A DNA stretch of 30,244 nucleotides from positions 1-30,244 of the forward strand of contig JAZLFH010000009.1 in the NCBI GenBank assembly GCA_045615705.1, in the 5' to 3' direction. Positions 21,625-30,244 of the stretch are shown piece by piece. Under the pieces are notes generated by a model. It did not search any database. It worked only from the letters and a program-made list of their open reading frames with translations, and was not told the DNA's origin. The translations under genes and the position numbers were made by a program. The first letter of the stretch is position 1. Each line of letters starts with the position of its first letter. The DNA comes from JAZLFH01 sp045615705 (GTDB taxonomy: Bacteria; Bacillota; Clostridia; UMGS1883).

Positions 21625-23847
21625 ATGAAAAAGACATCAATGAAAAAGAGAATATATGTTTTGTTTGCTATCTTTTTGGGATTTGCATTACTTTTGTGTT
21701 GCCGTCTTTTTTATCTTCAAATAATAAAAGGTGCATACTATAAGGAAAAGGCATCGCAACAACAACTGCAAGAAAAAACCGTGTCTGCAATGCGAGGGAA
21801 CATTTACGACAGGAATATGACAATGCTTGCACAAAGTGCAACTGCAGAAACGGTAATTATAAATCCTAAAATGGTTTTAAAAAAAGAAAAAGAAGAGTTA
21901 AAAAAGTCCGGAGTATCGGAAAATACGGAAAAAATTCAGAAAGTTTGCACAGAACTTTTAGAAAAAGATGAGAACTGGCTCCGTGAAACACTTGATAAAT
22001 ATCCTAACAGGCAGTCAATAATTATAAAAAGAAAAGTTGAAAAAGATGTATCAAATCAAATCAGAGAAATGGAAATCGAGGGGATTGAGTTTACCGAAGA
22101 TTCAAAGAGATACTACCCTTACGGAAGTTTTGCATCACATATTATAGGCTTTACGGGAGCGGATAATCAAGGACTTGAAGGAATTGAAAGGACTCTTGAC
22201 TCTGTTTTGAGCGGAACAGCCGGAAGAATACAGACTGCAAAAGATGCAAGAAGTATAACCATGCCTTATGAATATGAAAGTTACGAAGAGGCACAAAATG
22301 GGCAAAATGTGGTTTTGACAATAGATGAAGTAATTCAGCACTATGTCGAAAAGCATCTTCGTACCGCTTATTTAGATAACAATCCGCTTGCAGGGGCATC
22401 GGCAATAGTCATCAATCCAAAAACAGGCGAAATATTGGCTATGGCAGTTCAGCCTGATTATGATTTAAACAATTATAACGAAATTACCGAAGAAAAAGTA
22501 AAAGCGTATCTTGAAACACTGTCGGGGGATAAATACGCGGAGGAACTATCCATCGCAAGACAAAAACAAAGACGAAACAAGGCAGTTTCGGATAGTTATG
22601 AACCGGGTTCCACATTCAAAGCGATTGTGGCATCTGCTGCACTTGAAGAGGGCGTGGTAAGTGTTAACGACACATTTTTCTGTCCCGGCGGAAAGCAAGT
22701 GGCAACAAGTTACATACATTGTTGGAAGACCGCAGGACATGGAGCGGAAACATTTTACGAAGGAGTTATGAACTCTTGTAACCCCGTATTTATGGCAGTT
22801 GGAGAAAGACTGGGTGCAGATAAATTTATCGAGTATTTTAAGGCGTTTGGATTAAATTCAAAAACAGGATTTATCCTTCCCGGTGAACAAAGCGGAATAT
22901 TCCATAAAAGGGCAAATTTTAACGCAGTTGAACTTGCAACCGCATCGTTTGGGCAGGGATTTAATGTAACTCCTCTTCAAATGGTTTCGGCATTTTCCGC
23001 TGTTGTAAACGGTGGAAAACTTATGAAACCTCAGATTGTAAAAGCATACACGGACCAAAACGGAAACATAACGAAGAACTTTGAACCGATTATGGTGAGA
23101 AGAGTTATATCTGAGCAGACAAGTGCTACAATGCGTGATATTTTAGAATCTGTTGTAGCAAAGGGAACCGGAAAAGGTGCCTATGTAAAAGGGTACAGAA
23201 TAGGCGGAAAAACGGGTACAAGTGAGAAAGGAATAAGAAGCGAAAAGAAAAAGATTGCTTCATTTATAGGATTTGCTCCTGCAAATGACCCGGAAGTTTT
23301 ATGCTTATTAATGATTGATGAACCGTCAGGCTCACTTAATATGGGCGGTCAGATTGCCGCACCCGTAGTAGGTAAAATCCTTGAAGATACACTTCGTTAT
23401 CTCGGCTATGAACCCGAATATAGCGAGGAAGAGTCAGCCGGCATTGATATAACAGTTCCCGAACTTCGTGAGAAAAGTGTATCACAAGCACAAAATTCCG
23501 CACATTCGGCAGGACTTAAAGTTTCTGTTAAGGGTAGCGGTCAAACGGTTATAAATCAGATACCCAAGCCCGGTGCAAGACTTCACAAAAATGCTATTGT
23601 AATACTTTACACAGATTCAAATGTATCTCAAAGTTCTATTACCGTCCCGTCCGTAATAGGACTTGGAATAGGTGCTGCACAAAGTGCATTATCATCGGCA
23701 GGACTTAACATTAAAGTTACCGGCGGCGGAGCATCAGGCACAACCAACCCAAATGTTGTGGCGGTCAGCCAAAGTCCGGCGGCAGGAAGCAGCGTAGAAG
23801 CGGGAAGCATTATATATGTTGACTTTATTGATAAAGATGTAGATTAG
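21625..23847 (+). CDS. SpoVD/PBP2-type peptidoglycan transpeptidase with two PASTA domains
   Basis: 740 residues: a short cytoplasmic start, one membrane segment (about 12-32), a PBP dimer domain and then a class B transpeptidase domain with STFK (S329, K332), SCN (S384) and KTG (K529). Two PASTA repeats end the protein (about 608-665 and 672-738, opening ITVPELREK and ITVPSVIGL). The enzyme cross-links septal or spore-cortex peptidoglycan at the outer membrane face. PASTA domains with this position fit SpoVD or the division PBP2B/FtsI of Firmicutes; sequence alone does not separate the two. The gene stands where ftsI/spoVD usually does. GAGGAA precedes the ATG. Confidence 0.92.
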   Translation: MKKTSMKKRIYVLFAIFLGFALLLCCRLFYLQIIKGAYYKEKASQQQLQEKTVSAMRGNIYDRNMTMLAQSATAETVIINPKMVLKKEKEELKKSGVSENTEKIQKVCTELLEKDENWLRETLDKYPNRQSIIIKRKVEKDVSNQIREMEIEGIEFTEDSKRYYPYGSFASHIIGFTGADNQGLEGIERTLDSVLSGTAGRIQTAKDARSITMPYEYESYEEAQNGQNVVLTIDEVIQHYVEKHLRTAYLDNNPLAGASAIVINPKTGEILAMAVQPDYDLNNYNEITEEKVKAYLETLSGDKYAEELSIARQKQRRNKAVSDSYEPGSTFKAIVASAALEEGVVSVNDTFFCPGGKQVATSYIHCWKTAGHGAETFYEGVMNSCNPVFMAVGERLGADKFIEYFKAFGLNSKTGFILPGEQSGIFHKRANFNAVELATASFGQGFNVTPLQMVSAFSAVVNGGKLMKPQIVKAYTDQNGNITKNFEPIMVRRVISEQTSATMRDILESVVAKGTGKGAYVKGYRIGGKTGTSEKGIRSEKKKIASFIGFAPANDPEVLCLLMIDEPSGSLNMGGQIAAPVVGKILEDTLRYLGYEPEYSEEESAGIDITVPELREKSVSQAQNSAHSAGLKVSVKGSGQTVINQIPKPGARLHKNAIVILYTDSNVSQSSITVPSVIGLGIGAAQSALSSAGLNIKVTGGGASGTTNPNVVAVSQSPAAGSSVEAGSIIYVDFIDKDVD

Positions 23848-23857
23848 AGAGGTAAAA

Positions 23858-25282
23858 ATGAAACTGAAAGAATTGCTCGTAGGAATAGAATACACCGTAA
23901 CAAAAGGTAGCGTAGACATAGAAATAAAAGGTGTTGCGTACGATTCAAGAAAAGTTAAGGAAGGATACATTTTTGTTGCAGTAAAAGGTTATCAAACAGA
24001 CGGACATAACTATATTGATAAAGCTTTTGAAAATGGTGCTGTTGCGGTTATCGGCGAAACGGACTTTGAAGGGAAATGCTGTATCAGGTGCAAAGATACG
24101 AGAAAGGCACTTGCAATTATAGGAAGTAATTTTTACCACAATCCTAAGGATAAACTTAAAATTATCGGTGTAACAGGAACAAACGGTAAAACTACAACAA
24201 CATATCTTATAAGAGAAATACTTGAATTAAAAGGTTACAAAAGCGGAGTAATAGGAACAAACAAGATAATCATAGACAAAGAAGAATACGAGGCAAACAG
24301 AACTACACCGGAATCATTGGAATTGCACGAGATTATGGCAAAAATGGTCGAAAAAGGTGTTAATTATCTCATAATGGAGGTTTCCAGCCATTCCCTTGTC
24401 CTGGATAGGGTTTACGGGATTGATTTTGAAGCAGGAGTTTTCACAAATCTTACCCAAGACCATCTTGATTTTCATAAAACAATGGACGAATATGCCAAAG
24501 CAAAGGCAATTCTGTTTTCACACAGCAAATACTCGGTTCTAAATGCAGATGATAAGTACTTCTCGGTTATGAAGGCATCTTCAAAAGGCACGGTCAAGAC
24601 ATACGGAATTAAGAAAAATGCGGATGTTATGGCGGAAAATATAAAAATGAGTGCAAGAGGCGTTATATTTAATGTGAACAACTTACAGGTAAGACTCGGA
24701 ATACCGGGTGAGTTCTCAGTATACAATGCACTTTCTGCCATTTGTGTGTGCAGTTTCTTGGGATTAAGCATGGATGACATAGCAAAAGGACTTGTAATTG
24801 CACACGGGGTAAAGGGCAGAATGGAAGTGGTTTATGCAAAAACTCCGTATACGATAATAATTGACTATGCTCATACTCCCGATGCACTTGAAAATGTAAT
24901 TAAAGCAATTAATAACTTTAAACAAGGAAAACTTATAACACTTTTCGGTTGCGGTGGCGACAGAGATAAAACAAAACGACCTAAAATGGGAAAAATTGCA
25001 ACAGAAATGTCAGATTTCACTATTATCACAAGTGATAACCCGAGAAACGAGGAGCCATTGGCGATAATTAATGACATTTTGACGGGCGTAGAGGTAGAAA
25101 AAAACAGATATACCATCGTCTTAAACAGAAAAGAAGCCATAAAGTACGCTATGGATATGGCAGGTGAGTCCGACATTATATTACTTGCAGGAAAAGGGCA
25201 TGAAACATATCAAATACTTAAAAATGAAACCATAGAATTTGACGAAAGAAAAATAATTAAAGAGATATGTGAATCTCTTTAA
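23858..25282 (+). CDS. murE: UDP-MurNAc-tripeptide synthetase, mDAP-adding
   Basis: 474 residues of the Mur ligase family: an N-terminal UMP-binding domain (YDSRKVKEGYIFVAVKG), a central ATPase with GVTGTNGKTTTTYL (about 104-117), and a C-terminal domain with TSDNPRNEEP. The DNPR motif marks ligases that add meso-diaminopimelate rather than lysine. It adds the third residue of the peptidoglycan stem in the cytoplasm. The gene begins 10 bp after the PBP gene. murF and murD, which often accompany it, are not found next to it. Confidence 0.95.
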   Translation: MKLKELLVGIEYTVTKGSVDIEIKGVAYDSRKVKEGYIFVAVKGYQTDGHNYIDKAFENGAVAVIGETDFEGKCCIRCKDTRKALAIIGSNFYHNPKDKLKIIGVTGTNGKTTTTYLIREILELKGYKSGVIGTNKIIIDKEEYEANRTTPESLELHEIMAKMVEKGVNYLIMEVSSHSLVLDRVYGIDFEAGVFTNLTQDHLDFHKTMDEYAKAKAILFSHSKYSVLNADDKYFSVMKASSKGTVKTYGIKKNADVMAENIKMSARGVIFNVNNLQVRLGIPGEFSVYNALSAICVCSFLGLSMDDIAKGLVIAHGVKGRMEVVYAKTPYTIIIDYAHTPDALENVIKAINNFKQGKLITLFGCGGDRDKTKRPKMGKIATEMSDFTIITSDNPRNEEPLAIINDILTGVEVEKNRYTIVLNRKEAIKYAMDMAGESDIILLAGKGHETYQILKNETIEFDERKIIKEICESL

Positions 25283-25296
25283 GAAGGAGCAGGAAT

Positions 25297-26247
25297 ATGA
25301 ATTTTGTATTCTCTTTTGTTGTTGCATTTGTACTTGCAATACCGATAGCAATTTTTGTGATACCGATACTCAGAAAATTAAAGTTCGGTCAGACAATTCT
25401 TGAAGGTGGTCCGTCACATCAACAAAAAAACGGTACGCCTACAATGGGCGGAGTTATATTTATTGCTTCGGCAACGATTACCACTCTTGCATTTGCACAT
25501 GAAAAGTGGTCGCTTATTATAACTCTTACGGGAATACTTTTCGGTGCTATCGGTTTTTTTGATGACTACATAAAAGTTGTAAAAAAAAGGAATATGGGTT
25601 TTAGTGCATCTCAAAAATTTTTGGCACAGTTTATAGTCAGCACGGCTTTGGCAGTGTATATGTACTTCGCCCTTGAAACAAGGAAAATTATCATTCCCTT
25701 TTATGATAATCCTATCAATTTGGGCGTGTTTTTCATACCTTTTGTTATATTTGTTATGCTTGCAACCGTTAACAGTGTAAATTTAACTGACGGACTTGAC
25801 GGTTTAGCTTCGTCAATAAGTATAATTGTGATTTTGCTTTTTATTATTTTTTCAAACATTTTGAAAATGCCGTTTGTTGCATCAACTTTGGCATCTGTTG
25901 CCGGCGGTGTTCTTGGATTTCTGCTTTTTAACTTTTATCCGGCAAAAGTATTTATGGGTGATACCGGCAGTCTTTATTTAGGCGGAATTCTCTCTGCCGT
26001 AAGCATAGTAACGGGAACGGAAATTTTCTTAATCATTTCGGGATTTGTGTTTGTTATGGAAACACTTTCCGTAATAATACAAGTTACAAGTTACAAAACA
26101 CGAAAAAAAAGAGTTTTTAAAATGGCTCCCATTCACCACCATTTTGAAAAGTGCGGTTGGCACGAAACAAAAGTAGTATTAGTCTTTTCTTTAATTACTC
26201 TTCTTCTTTGTGCAATAAGTTATTTCGGATTTGGAGGGGGAATTTGA
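25297..26247 (+). CDS. mraY: Phospho-MurNAc-pentapeptide translocase MraY
   Basis: 316 residues with about ten membrane segments. Conserved parts include PSHQQKNGTPTMGG, the aspartate pair FFDDYIKV, NLTDGLDGLA, FMGDTGSLYLGG and the histidine-rich loop APIHHHFE. MraY transfers phospho-MurNAc-pentapeptide to undecaprenyl phosphate to make lipid I. It follows murE by 14 bp with AAGGAG before it, and ends 1 bp before the ftsW start codon. Confidence 0.96.
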   Translation: MNFVFSFVVAFVLAIPIAIFVIPILRKLKFGQTILEGGPSHQQKNGTPTMGGVIFIASATITTLAFAHEKWSLIITLTGILFGAIGFFDDYIKVVKKRNMGFSASQKFLAQFIVSTALAVYMYFALETRKIIIPFYDNPINLGVFFIPFVIFVMLATVNSVNLTDGLDGLASSISIIVILLFIIFSNILKMPFVASTLASVAGGVLGFLLFNFYPAKVFMGDTGSLYLGGILSAVSIVTGTEIFLIISGFVFVMETLSVIIQVTSYKTRKKRVFKMAPIHHHFEKCGWHETKVVLVFSLITLLLCAISYFGFGGGI

Positions 26248-26248
26248 T

Positions 26249-27352
26249 TTGGCTAAAAAATTAAAGAGTGAAGGGCAAGTGGACTTTTGGCTTCTATCAG
26301 GCATAATAGTTATGCTTGTGTTTGGTATTGCAGTTTTGTTTTCCGCAAGTATTCCTTATGCGGAAACAAACAAGGGTATTTTTTCGGCAATTGCAAAGCA
26401 GTTACTTTACGCAGGTGCAGGATTGCTTGGAATGGCTGTAATTTCAATGATAGATTATAAATTGTATAAAAAGTTCTACAAACAAGCGTTTGCCGTTATG
26501 GTTGTCCTGATGCTTTCCGTTGTGCTTTTCGGATTTGCTTCGCACGGAGCAACACGGCAGATTGCAATAGGAGGTATTAATGTTCAGCCTTCCGAGATTT
26601 CAAAATATCTTGTAATTGTGTTTTTTGCAGGTTATTTATCAAAACCCAATATTGACATAAACGATATAAGAACAGGACTTAAAGGTTCTGTAATTGCCCT
26701 TGTGGTAATACTCGGACTTTGCCTTTTACAAAAACATTTAAGTGCGGCAATTGTACTTTGTGCAATTCCTGTTTTGATGATGATTGTGGCAGGGCTTAAC
26801 AAAAAACTTATTTTAACAGTTTTGGCAGGTGGCAGTGCTGCGGTTTTAATTGCGGCACTTTCGGGATTCAGAATGGATAGAATGACAGCATGGTTAGACA
26901 GAACGGGAGAAAGCAGTTTCCAAGTAAAGCAATCGCTCTATGCAGTCGGGTCGGGAGGACTTTTCGGATTAGGTCCCGGAATGAGCAGACAAAAGTATTT
27001 TTACCTTCCCGAAGTAAGAAACGATTACATTTTTGCGGTAGCCTGTGAGGAATTGGGATTTATAGGAGCAGTCTTTATACTTTTTATATTTGTGTTTTTT
27101 GTATGGAGAGGGATTCTGGTTGCTATGAGAGCACCTGACAAATTCGGAATGCTGACTGCGTTTGGGATAACTTGTGTTGTAGGTATTCAGGCAATAATTA
27201 ATATGGGAGTTGTAACTCATCTTTTACCGTCAACCGGTATGCAGTTACCATTGTTTAGTGCAGGCGGTTCTTCAATGGTATTTACCCTGTGCGGTCTTGG
27301 TATACTTTTAAATATTTCACGAAGCGGGAACAGAAAAAAGAACAGAATATAA
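26249..27352 (+). CDS. ftsW: FtsW-type SEDS peptidoglycan glycosyltransferase, TTG start
   Basis: 367 residues, a SEDS polymerase with about ten membrane segments; FtsW links lipid II at the division septum together with the partner class B PBP encoded in the same cluster. Typical blocks are IGGINVQPSEISKYLVI, KQSLYAVGSGGLFGLGPGMSRQK, LPEVRNDYIFAVACEELGFIGA and LPSTGMQLPLFSAGGSSM. The start is taken as TTG 26249, because GGAGGGGG (26233-26240) is 8 nt before it; the TTG at 26231 overlaps that site. A RodA-like paralogue is the alternative, but the position favours FtsW. Confidence 0.9.
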   Translation: MAKKLKSEGQVDFWLLSGIIVMLVFGIAVLFSASIPYAETNKGIFSAIAKQLLYAGAGLLGMAVISMIDYKLYKKFYKQAFAVMVVLMLSVVLFGFASHGATRQIAIGGINVQPSEISKYLVIVFFAGYLSKPNIDINDIRTGLKGSVIALVVILGLCLLQKHLSAAIVLCAIPVLMMIVAGLNKKLILTVLAGGSAAVLIAALSGFRMDRMTAWLDRTGESSFQVKQSLYAVGSGGLFGLGPGMSRQKYFYLPEVRNDYIFAVACEELGFIGAVFILFIFVFFVWRGILVAMRAPDKFGMLTAFGITCVVGIQAIINMGVVTHLLPSTGMQLPLFSAGGSSMVFTLCGLGILLNISRSGNRKKNRI

Positions 27353-27385
27353 AAAATCTCTTACATTTTTATGTTAAGAGATTTT
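27353..27385. terminator. Hairpin between ftsW and murG
   Basis: AAAATCTCTTA (27353-27363) pairs with TAAGAGATTTT (27375-27385), and the inner CAT/ATG extends it with one bulge. The A-rich left arm and T-rich right arm make it terminator-like in both directions, but no T run follows the stem. Confidence 0.5.
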
Positions 27386-27419
27386 ACCGTCATTATAAAA
27401 GAAACGGAGAATTAGTAAT

Positions 27420-28511
27420 ATGCGAGTACTTCTTTCGGGCGGAGGCACGGCGGGACATATAAATCCTGCAATAGCCATAGCAGATTATGTAAGAGAGAAA
27501 GAACCGAGCGAATTTCTTTTCATCGGCACAAGACGGGGCATGGAAAACCGTTTGGTACCTAAAAAGGGATACGAAATTAAAAATATTGAGATAATGGGGC
27601 TAAAAAGAAGTCTTTCTCTCGAAAATGCAAAACTTTTTTATATGATGGTAAAAGCAAAAAGCGATGCGGGAAAAATAATTGACGAGTTCAAGCCTGATAT
27701 AGTTTTGGCAACCGGCGGTTATGTGTGCGTTCCTGCTTCCTTGGCTGCAATAAAAAGAAAAATTCCGGTAATTGTCCATGAGCAAAATGTTTTTCCGGGT
27801 TTAGCAGTAAAAATGCTTGCAAAAAAAGCGGATATAACTGCAATAAGTTTTGAAAAAACACGAGAAATGCTGAAAGCGAAAAGAATTGAATTGACGGGAA
27901 ATCCTATACGAGAAGAACTTTTTGACGGTAATAAAGAAGATTTGAAAGAATTATACGGATTTGATAAAGAAAAAACCGTGCTTATGTTCGGCGGTTCGTT
28001 AGGTGCGGGCGGAATTAATAACGCAATCTATGAGATGCTTAAAAAAGGCTTTATTAAAGACTTTAATCTGATTGCGGGAATAGGCGAGCGATTCTTTTCT
28101 GATTTCATGAAAAAACTTGAAGAAGAAAAAATAGAATTACCCAAAAATGTAAAACTTATGCCGTATATCTCAGATATGAAAAGTGCTATGGCAAATTCTG
28201 ATTTGGTTGTTTCAAGGGCAGGAGCAATTACGGTAAGCGAAATCTGTGCGTTACAAAAGCCGGCAATACTTTTACCGAGTGCAAATGTCGCACATAATCA
28301 CCAAGAATTTAACGCACGGCTTTTACTCGATAGCGGTGCTGCAAAAATGATTCTTGAAAATGACCTTACGGGAGAAAGTCTGTTCAGCGAAATAAAAAGC
28401 GTAATATCTGATGATAAGATATTGGAAAGTATGAAAACGCAAGCAGGCAAGTTGGGAATTCGCACCGCCAATAAAGACATATATCACTTTATGAAAGAAC
28501 TGACCTTATAA
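27420..28511 (+). CDS. murG: UDP-GlcNAc:lipid I N-acetylglucosaminyltransferase MurG
   Basis: 363 residues, GT-B fold. The first glycine-rich loop GGGTAGHINPA (residues 7-17), ATGGYVCVPASLAA, VIVHEQNVFPGLA, the second loop FGGSLGAGGIN and the donor-site stretch VSRAGAITVSEICALQKPAILLPSA are all in place. MurG turns lipid I into lipid II on the inner membrane face. It lies 67 bp after ftsW with a hairpin between them, and CGGAGAA precedes the ATG. Confidence 0.96.
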   Translation: MRVLLSGGGTAGHINPAIAIADYVREKEPSEFLFIGTRRGMENRLVPKKGYEIKNIEIMGLKRSLSLENAKLFYMMVKAKSDAGKIIDEFKPDIVLATGGYVCVPASLAAIKRKIPVIVHEQNVFPGLAVKMLAKKADITAISFEKTREMLKAKRIELTGNPIREELFDGNKEDLKELYGFDKEKTVLMFGGSLGAGGINNAIYEMLKKGFIKDFNLIAGIGERFFSDFMKKLEEEKIELPKNVKLMPYISDMKSAMANSDLVVSRAGAITVSEICALQKPAILLPSANVAHNHQEFNARLLLDSGAAKMILENDLTGESLFSEIKSVISDDKILESMKTQAGKLGIRTANKDIYHFMKELTL

Positions 28512-28513
28512 AA

Positions 28514-28563
28514 CACCACAAAGTGTGCTGATGCATATTATGTAACAGAACACTTTGGAGGTG
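28514..28563 (+). promoter_or_regulatory. Hairpin that can cover the murA ribosome binding site
   Basis: CAAAGTGT (28519-28526) pairs with ACACTTTG (28550-28557), and CACC (28514-28517) can pair with GGTG (28560-28563) of the Shine-Dalgarno GGAGGTG. The long loop (23 nt) makes it moderately stable only. Confidence 0.4.
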
Positions 28564-28568
28564 AGCCA

Positions 28569-29819
28569 TTGTCAAAATATGTAGTAGAAGGCGGGACTCC
28601 GCTTAATGGAGAAGTTAGAATTCACGGCTCCAAAAATGCGGTAGGACCTATTATAGCAGCATCAATTATGTGCAATGGAGAGAGTGTAATTCATGACTGC
28701 CCAAGGCTGAGTGATGTACATTCAACTCTTAAAATAGCAAAACAACTCGGCTGTGATGTAAACTTTAACAACAACGACCTTACAATAAATCCGGATAATC
28801 TACATAGTTTTAAAATTCCGGATGAAATGATGAGTGAAATAAGAAGTTCTTTTATTTTTTTGGGGGCTCTTTTAACTAAAAGCGGAAGAGCGGAGATTGC
28901 ATATCCCGGCGGTTGTGAAATTGGGCAAAGACCTATTGATATTCACATAAAAGCACTTCGTGAACTTGGATTTGAGATAGAAGACAAAGAAGGAATAATA
29001 TATGCAGATGCAAGAAATGCACATTCGGGAAAAGTTCATCTGAGCTTTCCAAGTGTGGGGGCAACAGAAAATGTGATATTAGCATCTGTGAAATTAAAAG
29101 GGGAAACCCTTATAACAAATGCGGCAAAAGAACCTGAGATTTCAGATTTAGTAAGGTTTTTGATAAATGCGGGTGCAAAAATTTACGGAGCAGGGAGCGG
29201 AAACATTTTAATTGATGGAGTACCATCACTCAGATGTGTTGAACATACCGTTATTCCGGACAGAATTGTTGCCTCAACTTATATGTGCCTGGCTATGACA
29301 TCGGGCGGTGAAATACAACTTGAAAATGTGAATACCGCACATCTTGATGCTATTATTTCAACTCTGAAAGATTGCGGAGCGGAAATTGAAACATTTATGG
29401 ATAAACTTTATATAAAAGCACCTAAGAAAATTCTGACTCCGCCGGTTATAAAAACTCAGCCGTATCCGGGATTTCCTACCGACACACAATCACTTTTGTT
29501 GTCATCCTTATTGAAAGCAGAGGGTTCAAGCATAATTGTGGAGAATATTTTTGAAAACAGGTACAAAACCGTCCCTGAACTTTTAAAAATGGGTGCTGAC
29601 ATCTTGTGCGAAGGGAGAGTTGCCGTAATAAGAGGCGTAAAAAAACTTTCCGGGGCACATATTTTTGCTCCCGACCTCAGAGGCGGAGCAGGACTTGTGT
29701 GTGCTTCGCTGTCGGCTGACGGAGAAAGTATAATAGAAAACATACACCATATTAAACGAGGATATGAAGATTTTTCTGAAAATTTAAAAACCTTAGGAGC
29801 AAATATTAGGGAGGAATAG
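28569..29819 (+). CDS. murA: UDP-GlcNAc 1-carboxyvinyltransferase MurA, TTG start
   Basis: 416 residues, the usual MurA length, EPSP synthase fold. The N-terminus GGTPLNGEVRIHGSKNAV, the catalytic Cys loop PGGCEIGQRPIDIHI (C116, the fosfomycin target residue) and FPTDTQSLLLSSLLKAEG are visible. It makes the first committed step of peptidoglycan synthesis, adding enolpyruvate from PEP. The start codon is TTG 28569, supported by GGAGGTGA (28557-28564) and by the conserved SKYVVEGG beginning. It lies between murG and ftsQ, as in several Clostridia. Confidence 0.95.
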   Translation: MSKYVVEGGTPLNGEVRIHGSKNAVGPIIAASIMCNGESVIHDCPRLSDVHSTLKIAKQLGCDVNFNNNDLTINPDNLHSFKIPDEMMSEIRSSFIFLGALLTKSGRAEIAYPGGCEIGQRPIDIHIKALRELGFEIEDKEGIIYADARNAHSGKVHLSFPSVGATENVILASVKLKGETLITNAAKEPEISDLVRFLINAGAKIYGAGSGNILIDGVPSLRCVEHTVIPDRIVASTYMCLAMTSGGEIQLENVNTAHLDAIISTLKDCGAEIETFMDKLYIKAPKKILTPPVIKTQPYPGFPTDTQSLLLSSLLKAEGSSIIVENIFENRYKTVPELLKMGADILCEGRVAVIRGVKKLSGAHIFAPDLRGGAGLVCASLSADGESIIENIHHIKRGYEDFSENLKTLGANIREE

Positions 29820-29822
29820 GAA

Positions 29823-30244
29823 ATGAAACAAAAGAAAAAAAGAAAAAAAAGAAATAAAGTAGCACCAATATTTGTCCTTCTCTTGATAATTGCCACTGTT
29901 ATTACACTTTTTACGGCTCCGATATTTAACATTAAAACAGTAAAAATTGTCGGGAACAATAAAATTGACGAAAATACTATAGCAACTACTTCAAATATCT
30001 TGGTTGGCGGAAATATATTCAGGACTAATTTTTCATCTGCAAAAAGAAGAATCAAAGATTTAGAGTATGTAGAAAAAGTAAAAATAAAAAGACACCTGCC
30101 CTCTACGGTTGAAATAAAAGTAACCGAGGGCACGGTGAAATATTATATAGAAGAAAACGAAAACCTGATAGGAATAAGTGCAAGCGGTATTGTTGTAATA
30201 AATACCGATTACAATAATCTTCCTGCTGTTTGTCCGATTATAAG
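29823..30244 (+). CDS. ftsQ: FtsQ/DivIB cell division protein, 3' end cut by window
   Basis: 140 residues are visible: a very basic tail (MKQKKKRKKRNKV), one membrane segment (about 15-33, PIFVLLLIIATVITLFTAP) and a POTRA domain (FNIKTVKIVGNNKIDENTI, then AKRRIKDLEYVEKVKIKRHLPSTVEIKVTE). FtsQ/DivIB scaffolds the FtsL-FtsB(DivIC) complex outside the membrane. It begins 3 bp after murA, with GGGAGG and AGGAA nearby. The frame is open to the window end. Confidence 0.9.
   Translation, partial: MKQKKKRKKRNKVAPIFVLLLIIATVITLFTAPIFNIKTVKIVGNNKIDENTIATTSNILVGGNIFRTNFSSAKRRIKDLEYVEKVKIKRHLPSTVEIKVTEGTVKYYIEENENLIGISASGIVVINTDYNNLPAVCPII

Noticed and set aside
26231..26248. TTG 26231 as start of ftsW
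   Set aside because: It overlaps the GGAGGGGG ribosome binding site; TTG 26249 has proper spacing.

Overview
The window joins two different kinds of DNA from a low-GC Gram-positive, Clostridia-like bacterium (Bacillota). This assignment rests on the strong AGGAGG ribosome binding sites, sigma-A promoters with extended -10 boxes, an mDAP-type murE, a PASTA-bearing SpoVD/PBP2-type transpeptidase, and the clostridial gene neighbourhoods yajC-TIGR04086-secDF and mraZ-rsmH-ftsL.

Bases 1 to about 13,900 are the right-hand part of an integrated mobile element of the Tn916/Tn1549 integrase type. In order they carry a DinD/Bro-like gene (cut by the window edge), a Xer-like tyrosine recombinase, a roughly 200-bp segment bounded by perfect 19-bp inverted dif-like sites that holds a consensus promoter, a SLOG-fold protein, an AbiEi/AbiEii toxin-antitoxin pair, a BcgI-like (type IIB) restriction-modification pair, a Gabija-like GajA/GajB pair, a convergent zinc-finger gene (probably DUF6076), and finally xis and int with repeats typical of integrase binding. 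From abiEi to gajB the genes overlap or nearly touch, so they look like one defence operon of about 8 kb.

The main finding is the invertible-promoter candidate at 1668-1907. In the orientation seen here its promoter (TTGACG, 17-bp spacer, extended TATAAT) points left, antisense to the recombinase gene. After inversion it would point right, into the SLOG gene and possibly the whole defence operon. The sites are almost identical to the core of E. coli dif, and a Xer-like recombinase lies immediately beside them. This suggests phase variation of a multi-layer defence island. It is inference from sequence and has not been shown.

Bases about 13,900 to 30,244 are chromosomal. The element abuts the 3' end of a methionyl-tRNA synthetase gene (its C-terminal tRNA-binding domain), so it has probably split metG in the linker. 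Then follow pdxA, a small membrane protein gene, yajC, a TIGR04086 membrane protein gene, secD-secF, a 365-bp region with several tandem terminator-like hairpins, and the division and cell wall cluster mraZ-rsmH-ftsL-spoVD/pbp2-murE-mraY-ftsW-murG-murA-ftsQ (cut by the window end). The cluster lacks murD and murF at their usual places. No rRNA, tRNA or CRISPR array was seen.
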